64,000 nucleotides of DNA from NCBI GenBank assembly GCA_002197995.1, contig NGZR01000004.1:2480001-2544000 (forward strand), given 5' to 3'. A program made the position numbers and the translations under genes. This DNA is from Gaeumannomyces sp. JS-464. Its lineage: Eukaryota; Ascomycota; Sordariomycetes; Magnaporthales; Magnaporthaceae. This document shows, piece after piece, positions 1 through 12,217 of this stretch (positions are counted from its first letter, which is position 1; every line of letters starts with the position of its first letter). Below the pieces are notes generated by a model that made no database searches, was not told where the DNA came from, and was given only the letters and a program-made list of their open reading frames with translations.

Positions 1-2258
1 GGTGGCGTGGGGCTTAGGCGCCTTGGACCTTGGACACATGGGATCATGGGCTGCGGGGACCAGCCGAGCGGTCAGGCTGGCATGTCTCGGACGCGATGGG
101 TCCATTCACGGTGGCCGGCGTTGAGTCGTTGGGTGGAGCGTGAGGGAGCTCACGCAGGGATGCATGCGGCGCGGTTGTCTCGCGGGTGCCATGGCATGGT
201 GGTGTTGGCTGCCACTATTGAGGCCCAGGCGCCCGTTTGGTGCGTTCACAGAGGTTGCTTTTCCAGCCAGCCGCCAGCCGCCAGCAACCAGCGAGCACGG
301 AGCCCACCCTCCCCTCTGCAGATACTGCAGAGATTGCCGCCGCCCGCCCGCAGCCCCGGGCCCAGTTATCCGCCACGACCAGCGTCGCGCAGCCAATCAA
401 GCCCGACTGAGAGCCCGCTATTAATAACCAGGGGCCGCCGCTTCGCGTCAAAGGGCGTCACCAGGGGTTGATGTCGCTTTGGGGCCGTCTGACGGGATCC
501 ACCCGCAGGGCAGGACATCCAAGAGATCCCAGAGACCAAGCTTTGCGGCCGGAGACGCGACAATATAATACTGGATCTCTGGTCCTTTTGCACGCCTCGC
601 TACCAGGCACTTTTTGCCGACGACCTGGATGAGATTTGGCGATCCACTGGCAAGGAAAGCATTGCTGGCGACGGGGAGACAATCTGAGGACACGAGTAGT
701 GGGCGTGTAGCAGCGGTGGAGAGACGAGGTGCAGAGCATGTCTGGACGATGGGGTTTGCCAGCCGCCCCGTTCCTTTCTTATCCAGCTTGAATTCCCATC
801 ACTCAACGATCCCAGCCTTTGCCGGCCCCCAACTCTGCGCCAGACAGGATGCTGGCAGATGACAAATGAAAATGAAGGTGTTGTGTGTGCTGGGTTGACC
901 TGTTTGCTCGTCTTGCGCAACAGCCCGCCCAGTGGTGCAGAACATGAGGTCGAGGTCACCGAATTGAGTCGTAACTGCTGCCTGCCCGGCTGCGGCTGCC
1001 TCAGACAGCAAGGAACATGGGATGGAGTGGGAAGAAACTCACGGAGAGAACCGAGCCCGAGTCATTGGGACCAGCAACCTTGACAAGCAGCCAACGTGGT
1101 CGTGGCCTTCGTCTGGGTCGGCAAATTTCCGTTTAATGCACGTCAATGCGATAACCACGATCAATATTAGGGTCCACCCCTCGCCGCGGCTCCTGTCCCA
1201 AAGTGCTCGGTGCGATCCCCGTCCCTTTACACGGATAATGGACGGAGCCGTGCCTGCGCCGCGCCCAAGCAGGTTTTTAGCGGCAGGATGGTGGAGTCTG
1301 CCGCCAGAACGAGAGCGACAACTTCCACATGGTGCTACTAGCCCTCTGGCCGTTACTCGACCTGCCATTGCCCGTCCAGTCCCCCCAAGTGCCGCACGGC
1401 ACCGGCAGGACGCAACTCCGTCCGGAAATATGTGCGAAGGGCGCGCCCATCTCGGCTCGTTTGACAGGCCAGTAGCCTGGCCGCCCATATCGAAGCCTCC
1501 CCTCATGCCGGGCAGAAACGACAACACCAGAAAAGGGGCAGCTGACGATGAGGCCGGTCTGGCGGCCAGCCGTGATATTGGCAGAGGACCTATCGGGTAG
1601 AGGCAGCATGCACGACATTGGCACAAATGACTTCCTCCAGAACCCCGGGAGGCGATTATTGTCGTGCTCCCACTCAGGGCACCCAAAATGCCACCGAAGA
1701 ACCCGCCCGTCCACGAGCTCACCGGCAGAGGGCGAGCCAAGCCCGTACTGCCAGCCAGTCGTCGCCCGTCCGCCCGTGACACTTGTTCGCCGTTAGGCAG
1801 AATTCATTATCTGCCTGAGCCAGGCACGTTTCACCTTGACGGCTCCTTTTGCGGGCGTCGGCCTTCGCTTCCTCCACCTGGTCATACCAGAGTCCACTAA
1901 CCTCTAATGCCGAACGGGCGGGAGAGACGGACACGAGGGGAAAGGGGCCACAAACGGGAGGTGGCCAATCACTAAGATCAGACTCCCTTTCTTAACCTGA
2001 TATGTCAACCATTCCATTATAACAACACGATGGATGCTTCCCTGGATGACACACTATTTTTCTTTTTCTTTTAGAATAGCAGTATTCTTGGTTCTTGTTT
2101 CGTCCGGGTCTCTGCCACCGTTCGTCCCTCTCCGTTGCCTCCTTTACTTGTGAAACTAGAACGAAAAGCATCAATCCAAGGGCACAGAGACAAACCCCGG
2201 TCACGTACTCTTTGCACTGGCTGAGCGGCCCTGCGATCTCAATAGAATACTACCCGCA
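1..2258. other. intergenic, no supported gene
   Basis: No convincing gene is seen. The long open frames here, including one of about 247 codons on the minus strand at 1039-1782, are Cys/Arg/Gly-rich, lack recognisable motifs and look like chance frames in GC-rich DNA. The last 250 bases hold a pyrimidine tract ending in AG (about 2058-2074), which could be a 5' UTR intron acceptor for the downstream Ras-like gene. Confidence 0.5.
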
Positions 2259-3424
2259 ATGGTGGGATCAATGCAATGGACAGAAGAAGAGACCAGGTAT
2301 CTGAGGGCCATACTCACATGGCAGGCCAAACCCGACAACAAAAGAGCGTCGTCGAGGCTTAGCAGTCTTGCCATGACTGAAAGGCAGGATGAGATGACAA
2401 GGAAGCCTGTCGGGGATCTGCGCATCCTCGTCGTCGGAGCCGAGGGCTGCGGCAAGACAAGTATTCTGACCAGGGTCCGTCCACCTGCCTACATTCAAGC
2501 ATCTTCCCACTCGCCATGACTTGCCATGCCGCGGTCCAGGGCCATCCCGGGAGCGGCGGGCCGCGGAGGCAGGAACCGGATGTGTGTGCGTTTGGCAACG
2601 AACTAGTCGAGATATCACCATCATCACCACCAGAGCCATCCAAATCAGCTTCACCGCTAACCCAGCTCCTACTTCGATCTCCTGCCGCCGTCTATAGTTC
2701 TGCGTAGATGCATTCCGCGGAGACTCCGGGACGGTCGACACCTCTTTCGAGGGTAGTTGCCGCCGCCTCGTCGAGGTCGACGGCCAGAGCTACACGGCAG
2801 ATGTGCTCGAGCTGTCAGGCAAGCACCTCTCGACCGACATGATGCTGCAAAACGCTCTCAACATCACCGAAGGTGCTGTCCTGGTCTACGACGTGACGGA
2901 CCGCGCCTCGCTCGCCCTTGCAGCCCGTATCCAGCACTTTATCAAGGACGCGGTTGGCCCCCGCGAGTACAGCCTGCTGCTTGTGGGCAATAAGAGCGAC
3001 GTCGGTGAGGGAGTGGGAAGGGCAGTCCCCGCGACCGACGGCAAAATGGTCGCTGCTTCCTTCGATATGGAGTGCAGGTTCATGGAAGTCAGCGCCAGGA
3101 CCGGCGAGAAGTGAGTCTTCACATCCATTCTACGCCCTCTTTCTTCGTCTCGCTGCATGTGTCTTAGACACTTCTTCCTTCATGCCACGAAACGCTTTCG
3201 CAACCACTAACTCGACTTCCTGAAGTGCTGCCGCCATCTTCCCGACCATCGGCCATGAAATACTCAGGCTCAGGCTTCTGAGCAGGGAGCAGAGGGAAGA
3301 GGCGGAACTGGCCGCGATACTGAATCTGAAGGCGCAGACGGGAGCCACCCTCAGGGGCAAGCGGGGGATATGGAAGACCATCACGAGCCCCTTTTCTAGG
3401 CGGCGAAGCACCATGCCGTCCTGA
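2259..3424 (+). CDS. atypical Ras-like small GTPase
   Basis: Three exons fit: 2259-2474, 2698-3110 and 3226-3424, giving about 275 residues. An alternative ATG at 2373 gives about 237. The second intron has donor GTGAGT and branch CACTAAC. The P-loop is GAEGCGKTS (about residues 60-68), the NKxD motif is GNKSD and the SAK-like motif is EVSARTG, so this is a Ras-superfamily G domain. The switch regions are unusual. The first reads TVDTSFEGSCRR, longer than the canonical effector loop. The DTAGQ motif is replaced by ELSGK, so Asp57 and Gln61 equivalents are changed. The C-terminus is basic (PFSRRRSTMPS) and has no CAAX prenylation box. The first intron uses a weak GTCCGT donor and is the least certain junction. 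The G-fold is seen directly. Weakened GTP hydrolysis and lack of prenylation are inference. Confidence 0.75.
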
Positions 3425-4152
3425 CGCGCTGCAGATCGGCTAGGCGGCGGCGTACACTAGGTCCATGGCGGCCTTCGCTTGCCGCACCGTGGATGTGAAG
3501 CCTTTTTCCCTCCCTTTCCTTTTCACCCACCTTTTCTTACCACATGGATCCGATCTTGGAGAAGGAGAGTGTGTTTGATACTGGTTCATGGCAAATTTGT
3601 TGCTCGTTCATCTTACAAGAACCATACCTGCTTTAAACTTCAATCTTTGTAACCTAAAACTGACACGGGACATAATTGATCGTTGCAATGCGGTATCTTT
3701 CTCTCGCCTACAAGGAGTCGGAGAAATAGTGACTGATTGCGATTTCGGCTTACTATTCAAGTGAACACCATATGGGCTATCAAATCAATATGCCATATTG
3801 CTGCGCGCCTTTCCAATCCGGGTGCTGATATGAAATGTCGTCCTCGGCTTCCTGTCATAGCGCCATTTTTTGCCGAGGTAACTCGGATCCCCGCTCCCGG
3901 CTGCGGATGGCCAGGATAGGTATCAAGCCAAGATGGAGGCTGAGGAATGCAGTGAACACCAGCCGCAAAGGGGCTGCCAACTCCATTCGATAACAATCCG
4001 CGATTAGAAATCCAGTATAGCACATGTGTATATGAGCACACGCGAATCTTGGAATTTCCCGGCCACATAACCGCTGCCGTCCACCACCAGTGCCCATCCA
4101 AGTGTAAAGACAACATCGCCATCATATCCGGAACAAACGTCAAGGTGTCGAT
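3425..4152. other. intergenic between Ras-like and GST-like genes
   Basis: This stretch should hold the 3' UTR of the Ras-like gene and the promoter and 5' UTR of the GST-like gene. I see no ORF with a recognisable motif and no RNA gene. Confidence 0.5.
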
Positions 4153-5445
4153 ATGGCGGGCTCCAACCTACCCATAGTCCTTTACCATTACCCCTTCTCG
4201 CCCTATGCTCGACGGGTGCTGTGGTACCTGTCGCTCCGTGGTATACCGTATAAACAATGCGTAAGTCTCGCCAGTGTTCCAAGGTGCAGGATGCACCCTA
4301 AGCCTGGATGGCAGATAGCCGGGCCATCCATGATGACGACAGCGACAACGAACAGGTATCGTTCGCACGCTGGGCAGGGCGTCTCCATCTAAATGACGAC
4401 ATTTCTAACTAATTTCTCCAGATCCAACCGCCCACAATGCCACGGCCCGACCTGGCCGAGCTGGGAATCAAGCACCGGCGCATCCCGGTCATGGCGATCG
4501 GGCGTGACGTCTATCTGGACACGCGCCTGATCCTGGCCAAGCTCGAGGATACCCACCGCTCCATCCCCAGGCTCGGCGCCCCGGACCCGCAGTCCAAGGG
4601 GGTGGAGCGCCTGTTGGCGGCGCTGACGCTCGACACGGACATCTTCCTCACGGCCTTCCGCCTGCTGCCGGGGGACAAGCTGCCGCTGCTCAAAGAACCC
4701 AAGTTCCAGAAGGACCGGGCGGACTTTGTGGCCACGCCCCCGGGTGGGTGGACGTCCAAAGCCGAGGCGGTCCATCGGTTCAGGGAGGTCTTGCAGGTGC
4801 TGGAGACGACCTTGCTTGCGGATGGGAGTATGTGATTTCCTCGCCATGCTATTCATCCATCATCTATTCGCCACCTTGTCATCGACATGGAAAGCGACTG
4901 CTACATGTGCTAACCCATGACATCACTCATCACCTCACACAGGGGATTGGATACTGAACACGAGCAAGCCCGGCCTCGCGGACATCGAGGCCGTATGGCC
5001 GTTCCACTGGCTCGTAACCCTGCCGGAGCAGGCGCTGCCCCCGGACCAGATCTCGGCCGCCGTGTTCCCGCGCGTCTTTGCCTGGATCGACCGGTTCGAC
5101 AAGGCGGTCCGCGCGGCCAAGACGACGGCGCCCAAGCCCGAGACCCTGGGCGGGCAGGAGGCGGCGCGGCTGGTGCTCGCCTCGCCCTTCCACGACGCCG
5201 AGAGCACGGCCAGCCCGGAAGCCTGCGGGGCCGACCGCGGGGTCATCAAGGGCGCCGCGGTGAGGCTCTGGCCGACGGACACGGGCGTCAACCACCGGGA
5301 CGCCGGCCGGCTCGTGGGGCTGGACCACGACGAGATCGTCATCGAGACGACCCGGGCCGGCGGGGAGGCTGGCGTGCGGCTGCATGCGCCCCGTCACGGC
5401 TTTAGGGTGCGCCCGGAGGCGGGACAGGAGACTGGCCGTCTCTAG
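4153..5445 (+). CDS. glutathione S-transferase-like protein
   Basis: Three exons join cleanly: 4153-4260, 4422-4827 and 4943-5445, for 338 residues. The introns have donors GTAAGT and GTATGT, and branch CTAAC motifs lie before both acceptors. The N-terminus (LYHYPFSPYARRVLWYLSLR) is a GST/thioredoxin-fold strand-helix start, with Ser11-Pro12 in the position of the usual catalytic Ser/Cys. Exon 2 continues the fold with the cis-Pro-type segment (HRRIPVMAIGRDVYLDT). The remaining 240 or so residues form a longer helical C-terminal domain than classical GSTs (about 210-230 residues in all), as in a fungal-specific GST-like group. The likely role is glutathione conjugation or a related redox reaction in the cytosol. 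The substrate cannot be told. The ATG at 4153 is chosen because the fold begins eight residues later. Confidence 0.8.
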
Positions 5446-8400
5446 CGGCTGGCAAGACGTCTAGACTGTCGTGCATTGGTGCTTAGGCGGATACTAGTTG
5501 CCTTTCTAAGCCTCTTCTTCATGCATGTCTTTCGATGGGCTGCGCGTGGGTATAAACAGACAGGTACAGTCCCGATTCGCGGCGTTATGGCCGAGCCAAC
5601 ACGCTCGCGTGCTTGGCCAAGGCCAGGCCTAACAGTCTAGATTCTATGCCGCTAGGTGAGATAATTGAATTTGGCTACCATTTCCACCCTTCACCGCATC
5701 GTTTTAGAATCGTTGCAGAGCCTCGATGTGGCATCTGGGCCTCGATCATGAGAAGAGATTTTCGCACTCTGGACGGTGCCAACATTGCCAAGATGACAGA
5801 CAGCACTTGGGGTATATCACATCGGGTTTTATGTACTTGCAAGTACCTCGGGATTCCCGACACTGTGGCGCGCCGTCTCCAATGATACGAGGACTCAATG
5901 ATGGGTATGGTCATCACCGATAGCAGACGCGCTATCGACGAGCAAAGACGGATGTGCGGCCGAGCGCGACCTGGCGAAGAAGCAAAGACGCGTACGTGCC
6001 GGCCTTGTTAGCTGAACCGTGGTGTGTGCCCGCCCCCTCGGAACCATCAAAGTCTCGTTACGCGATGGTGCGGCCAGGGGGAAATGCCAGGCCGGGGCGC
6101 CAGCTCGGACGTGTGTTTTGGTGGCGTCGAATCAGTCGCCGCCCCACCCCATTTTGACATGTAGCAATGCGTCATAGTCTGGTCGCTAGCGGTGCAGGCC
6201 TGCATTCTTTTCTGCCGCTCCCTTCTTTTTCTGCGGCACAGTGCCGCGCTGCATCCAGTAGTGGGTTCCGTGTCCACCCCCATCCACCTCCATTTCCCCC
6301 GTCATCACGCATTGCATCATTTTCCCCTACCCTCCGATTAAAGAGAACCCCAATCCACAATCCAAACAGTCAAAGTATCTGTTTGTCGATATCAAACCCA
6401 GCGATTGCTGGATAATGCCACATGGATCGCGGCGGTGCTTGCAAAGCGCTGACGCTGGCCTAGGTTTCTTTTTGTGGGAAACGTTTGCTGTCAGAGCGGC
6501 CTGGTCAGACTTCATGGTGACGCACGAGGGCGCTCCATGTTGCGACAGGGTTACGTCATAGGCTAAGCCGGGGCAAATACCGTTGACTTTGGCAATTCGC
6601 ACGACCCAAGCTTAGCCCGCGCCAATATTCCATCCTGCGAGCGGAACGAGCTGTTTATGTGTCGAATTGTCGAAACTCGCAAAAAAAGAACAAACAACCT
6701 GAGGCCACAAATACCGCAAACGTGGTCACCAACGTTGGATGTTTGACTCGTCGCGTCTGCGAAGAGAGGACGAATGGGGCGGCGACAGGGTTCCTCGACG
6801 AGGTGGACGAAACTTGGCTTGGTGGGTACACGGGAAGCGGTGCAGACGTGTGAAAAAAAAAAAAAGAAGAAAAAAAAAAAGACTGGGATTGGGATGGCGC
6901 CAGAGCAACTCCGGAATTGCAAGCGAAAGAGTGGGGAGGGTGCCAACATGGGATGGGCACTCGCCTCTCCTGATTCGACCGGGACACACGACGGCAATCT
7001 TTCGAGGAGTCTCCCCCCGACCACGCTGCACTCCTTGCTCGTTCGACATTGGTCCCTCCCTTTCCCCTGCCCTTTCTCGTTCTCGTGGCTCGTCCTCCTC
7101 TCTGCTTGTCGCTCGCACGGCGTCACATCTTACAGCACTATGCATCCCGAGTTCCAGGCCTGAATGGACGAGTCTAGACGCGGTAAAAACGGAGTCTTTT
7201 CGGCGATTAGGAGGTGTGTTGCTTGCATTAATAATACGTGCGGCGGCCAAAGTATGCTGGGGGTCATCGCGTGCTTGCCACTATTGTAGGCGCACCGACA
7301 AGCAGAGGAGGTGGTTTGGCTGCTTTTTTCTGCGGATTCTGGGTAGGTATGATGGGGCAATTGCTTCTTCTCCTTCTGTGCAGGGGTTGGCCAGCACGAG
7401 GGCAATTCTTGGTAGACAGTGAGTTCCCGTGAGCCGGGACGGGCATCCGTGCAATGCTTTCCCTTCTCCTCACCGCGAGCAGCCCAGGGTCTTGCGTGTC
7501 TGTCGTGTGCTTGTTGCTGCCCTCTTACCTTTCCCTGAGCCGTGCATGCTTCTTCCCGCCGAGGTCAGGGATGATTGCTCAAAGTTCCCAGGAGTTCCCA
7601 GCAATCCTCGATTCGAGCAACGTTGACGTCGTAATTTATCCCAACCCCGTTGCAGAAATTACCCATGCGTGCCCCATAAGAAAAAAAAAGACCCCTTTAG
7701 AGGTAGAATTTTTCTTCGTACCCGCCGAAGACGGGCAAGAACAGAACGGGCCAAACGGCCGAATGGTAGGACCCCGAGGAAGGGGCTCGGGGGAAGGACG
7801 GCATCCAACGTTTGAACCAATAAAGCAATCCTACTCTGCTGGGAGCGAGTGGATCGGTCAGTTCTCCACAGTCCGGTCTTGAGAGAGAACCACTGTGTAC
7901 CGACACGCAGGCCTTCCTGCCTGCCGCCCCATCCTGTTTGTCGGCCGGGATGGCGAGGAACGGTGAGAGTGCGTCGGGGAGAGGGAGTGGACCTGCCGCT
8001 GCTTGGTGTGTCTGGAGCGGCAGGAGGTGGTGGTGGTTGGGGGCTCGAAGTAGGATGTGGTTGATGGAGGGAGGAGGTAGGGGAGATCGATCGACTGCCA
8101 CGATGCCAGGCACTACCAGGCCACGGGAGCGTGCTCGCCTTGTTCTTGTTCTTTGTTCCATCGCCAGGGCCAGAGTTGCAAATGGGGAAGAACCGTGGCG
8201 TGCGCTGCTTTGTGCGTACTTGCCTGCGTGCCTGCCTGCCCGTTTCCCACCTTGTCTCGACCAGCACCCAGCGAGGCCGCCCCTTCCATGTCGGATGGGG
8301 TGCCGCGCGCGGTCGTGGGCGTGGCCGACGACGGGTGCGGTCATGGGTGGGTGGGCGCTGCCCCACACGCTAGCCTGAAGGTGGCCAGTGCCAAATTTCC

Positions 8401-8726
8401 CAGCGCCCGCTGGTTCCACGGCCTGGAAATTCCTTTTATCTTTTTCTCTTCCTCTCCTGCACACACGTCATTGTCTTTTTTCCCCGGGTCTCTGACGTAT
8501 TCTTCCCCCATACAATTTTTCCCAGTCTCTCCTCCATTCGACCACATCGCGACTGTACCCAGGGGAGCGCATCCAGTGTTAGCGTTGCAGCAGGCCTTCC
8601 TCTGTACTCCGCTGACCTCATTTAGCATTTGACTTTTGATTTTCTCCCGTCTTCCCATTTTTGGCTTCGCAAGCCTTGCACTCCACCGACGACCTCGTCG
8701 CTGTCGACTTCAACACATTCGGCGTC
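5446..8726. other. long intergenic region upstream of atf1
   Basis: No supported gene in 3.3 kb. It holds a perfect 14-bp palindrome (GTACTTGCAAGTAC, 5833-5846) and a purine/poly-A tract at about 6853-6881. Extended pyrimidine-rich sequence at about 8430-8640 precedes the atf1 start and looks like fungal promoter or 5' leader. The overlapping long frames at 6563-7250 and 7659-8464 on the minus strand are compositional, being poly-Phe and Pro/Arg-rich. Confidence 0.5.
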
Positions 8727-10726
8727 ATGGCTGGCAGCGAAACCGCCACCACCACCACAACGGCTGTCGCCGGCGAAGCCAAGCCGTCCCCCCCAACAAA
8801 AAATGCATCGCCGCCCAAGCCAAACCCACAAGGTAAGTGACGACTCGACTTGTCCATCATTTTGCTGTTTGGCTTTGCCGTCTTGCATTGCATACTCTCC
8901 TGTTGCCCCGTTGTCCAAACCCTCCCGATCGAGCGACGAAGCTTGTGTGCGCCAGACCGGCGATATCACTATCACCACGCCTCCGCATAATCCACGCACA
9001 CATTTTGCGCCCTCGCCCTCCCGTATTCAAGTCACCCCTGCGAACCAACCCCTCCGTCGTCACCTTAAATCAGCTGGACGCGGCCTCTGAGGCATGGAAA
9101 CATCAGCCACCTACCTACCTATGCCAAAATCACAAACTCCTCTGCTCCCTCCCCTCGACCTGCGGCGCAAGTTTCAAGAAGTGCGAATGATTATTTTAAC
9201 ACCGAGACAGGTGGTTCCTTAAGTCTGGAGCCCAATCCGTTTGAGCAGTCATTCGGCGGTGCGCCGCCCGAGACCCCAGGCGGCACCAAGTTGCCGCCAG
9301 TTGCGGCCCTGACCTCCCCGTCGTCGCTTTTGCCTGGCAGCGGCGCTACCCCGTTTAACTGGGGCGGCGGCTCGTTGCGCACCGGCCCCTCAGCCCGGCG
9401 ATGCTCTCGGGCCCGGCCAATGACTACTTTAGCGACGCCCACCACCTGCGCGGCGGCTTCCCCACGCCGAACGAATCGTCCCTGAGGACAGGCCTCACCC
9501 CGGGCGGTAGCGGGTCCATGTTCCCGCCCCCAGCCCGAACTCGTCAGCACTTTTCGCGTCGATCGCCAGCGGAGGCGCTACCCCCAGTACGTTGGACTTT
9601 CACCGGACAGCACTCAGCGCTGCCGCCGCGAAACGAGACCAGGCCCAGGCACAGGCTCAGGCCCAGGCTCAAGGTCAAGCGCCGCCGCCTCAGCCCCAAG
9701 CACAACCACAAGCGCCGCCGCCACCACCGCAACCGCAACCGCAGCAACAACAACCTGTAACCTCGCAACCACAGGATATCGAACACGCGAGCTCGATCAA
9801 GCCAGAGGCGAAGTCATCTTCAGGCCCGTTCGATCCGCACGATAACGACGCGGCAAACGGGCTTTATTTGTTGGCTCATGGGCGCAACGGGGCACCCACG
9901 CAGAACAACTTTGCAGTCCAGCCCCCTCCACAACCAGTTCATGCCCATCCTCCTCCGCCGGTGGCCATTCATTCGTCAGCAAACACGTCCCCGCAGATGC
10001 GCACGGTCAACGGCAACGCGGCGCGACAACGAGCTGTAGGAAGCGAAGGGGCAAGCGCGGCATCAGACGACAGCGAGCAAGCTCGGCCGAGCACGAGAGG
10101 TGGCAAGGGAAAGAAGGCCAACGGAACAAACGTATCGACCACCGCAAACGGGAGGAGGAAGGCTGCTGAAGAGGCACCGGCCAAACCCCCGGCGACCAAG
10201 AAGAGCAAGATGAACGCATCACCACCGCAGCAGTCACCAATTGAAGAAGATTTCTCTGACGACGACGACGACATGAAGACGGACAAGGACGGCAACACCA
10301 AGTCCAAGATGACTGACGAGGAGAAAAGGAAGAACTTTTTGGAACGCAACCGGTATGATTTCGTGTCTTTCCCCGAGTGTCCAAGACTGGATTGCTAAGA
10401 TTCCTCGATAGTGTTGCTGCTTTGAAATGTCGGCAACGGAAAAAGCAATGGCTCGCCAACCTCCAGTCCAAAGTGGAGATTTACAGCAAGAAAACGACCA
10501 GTTGACTCAGCAAATTGCACAGCTCCGCGAGGAGGTGGTGAATCTAAAGACGCTGCTGCTGGCGCACAAGGACTGTCCCGTCACGCAGCAACAAGGTCTC
10601 CACGGCGCTTTTATGCAACAGCAGGCGGCAATGGAGCCGTTTAATGCGCAGATGAACCCTTACGGCATGGCAGCACCGATCCCTAATCAGCCGGTGATGG
10701 CCGCCGGGCAAAGGCGGTTCTCGTAG
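8727..10726 (+). CDS. atf1: Atf1/CREB-type bZIP stress transcription factor (frame broken as sequenced)
   Basis: Exon 1 (8727-8832, MAGSETATTTTTAVAGE start) is followed by a 378-nt intron and exon 2 (9211-10352). That exon encodes the fungal Aft1/Atf1 N-terminal blocks (NPFEQSF near its start; PFNWGGGSLRTGP; DYFSDAHHLRGGFPTPNESS), then a Gln/Ala/Pro repeat. Exon 3 (10412-10726) completes the bZIP: the basic region NRVAALKCRQRKKQWL spans the intron and is followed by a zipper with QLREEVVNLKTLLLAHKDC. The family binds CRE sites as a target of the Hog1/Sty1 MAP kinase and controls stress response, conidiation and virulence in other fungi. Three single-base frame breaks occur: at the C run 9386-9389, at the C run 9527-9531 and near 10485-10490, where the literal frame stops at 10503-10505. 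Conserved sequence resumes directly in the next frame each time, so I read these as sequence errors. Confidence 0.88.
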
Positions 10727-12217
10727 AGCGACGCCAGCGCCCTCGACAAGTTAACACTGAACGGGCTTCGACTGATGGCTGAAAGGTCGGCTCCTGGAGC
10801 TGGCTATTTGCATGTCCCCAGCGACGCTATCTCGGGGCATGGAGATTCGTCTCCTACACAGCGATGACGAGTGAAAGCTTCTTGGTAAGGGGCTTTATTA
10901 AATGTACAACAAACGAAACCCGAGGTCCTCGGTTGGGAAGGTTCTTGGAACGGTGCAGCATGGGTAGCAATCAGCGGTTGGTGGGAAGCATCGTCTGGAG
11001 GCTTGTGCGGCGCTTCTCGCAGGGTCCGGCTGGCGTTGCTAATGGCGGTTGTTTATTCTGGCTGTAAGTATTCTTTCGGATTCGCGGGTCCTATACACGA
11101 CAAAAGAGAATGGGGAGGGGGATGGAGTTTGGCTTGGGCTGTGTCAAAAGGGTTTTGACTTGTGTTTGCCTGCATGATAATTTTGCTGGAAGGAGTTGTG
11201 GGTTTTCGGGGGTGTCGAGGTCTGGCTTAGCCCAGTACTCTTGTAAGGGCGGTGGATGGATGGTATGGCTATCCGCGCCCTCGTGAGGTTTGGACGAGGA
11301 GATTCGTTTCCTGCTCTGTAACATAAACTAGTTAGAAACACGCACCGACTAGTTACAGCGCGTTTATGTTTTAGCAATACACGAAGCCTTTGGCTAAGTA
11401 ACCGAAATGGGGAAAAAAGCAGAGCGAGAGGATTTTGGCATTTTTGCCTTCTAGTGTCGTTTGAGTGTCGAGGCGGTTGTGGCAGCTGGGGGCTGGGTCC
11501 CTGCACTCGAGGATGAGGCTCTCAATGGATACTGATTATCAGGGTGCACTGATCTTGCAAAAGACCAGCGTCTAAATTCCCAGAGCTCATTTGATGGATT
11601 GCATTGGACTGACATAAAAGCTTCTCAACCATCTGTGCCGGCCGACTGATCTGTGTTGCTCCCGGAACGGGACTAGCGTGGTGCTGGGGAGCCAATGAAC
11701 GTCGTACATAGATGAGCGGGTGGGTAATCGTGGATGGTAACCTTGGTTTGCGGCGGGCCAGCAGCTCCCAGGTAAACAATTGGGGGAAGCAGCGAGCACT
11801 CTTTGCGCGACGACACTCCACCGCGTAATTCCAACCCGACGACACTTGAGGCGACGACACGCAGCCGCCCAGAAGCATCACTTACGGACCCCGGAGCCGC
11901 CAGGGAGTAGGACCGACACCGCTGCCGCGCGACGACGAGCCTCGGACGATTTTGCAGCAATTGACGCGTCTTGGATTTCGCCCAAGTGAGGGGCGCCCGC
12001 CGAGGAAAAAAAAGGACGTACCTCGTCGATGGGGGGCCCGCCCAACAACCCTTTTGCGACGCGACGGCCTTCCCCCCATTCCGCGTGACTGGCCAGCAGT
12101 TCCAGCATCGATCGCTGCAACCTGCCCGGCGACGCGACAGCCACCGCCCGATATTTCCGAGAGTCGTCCTCCACCCGAAACCGAATCGATGCGTTTGCGC
12201 CTGATGATCCGCCATCC
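10727..12217. other. intergenic between atf1 and dsn1
   Basis: Contains the atf1 3' UTR and the dsn1 promoter. No gene with recognisable motifs is seen. The 250 bases before dsn1 carry three ACGCG cores, listed separately. Confidence 0.5.
11964..12136. promoter_or_regulatory. MCB-like ACGCG cluster upstream of dsn1
   Basis: A full MluI cell-cycle box ACGCGT lies at 11964-11969, and ACGCGA cores lie at 12059 and 12132, within 254 bp upstream of the dsn1 ATG. A further ACGCGT lies at 12404-12409 inside the first intron. In yeasts MBF binds ACGCGT to drive G1/S transcription. Function here is inferred from sequence alone. Confidence 0.4.

Noticed and set aside
1039..1782. 247-codon minus-strand open frame
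   Set aside because: Arg/Gly/Cys-rich with no motif, and overlapped by other equally open frames; typical of GC-rich non-coding DNA.
7659..8464. Two long overlapping minus-strand frames (235 and 255 codons)
   Set aside because: Both are open in the same DNA with Pro/Arg-rich composition, and they lie in the atf1 promoter and leader region.
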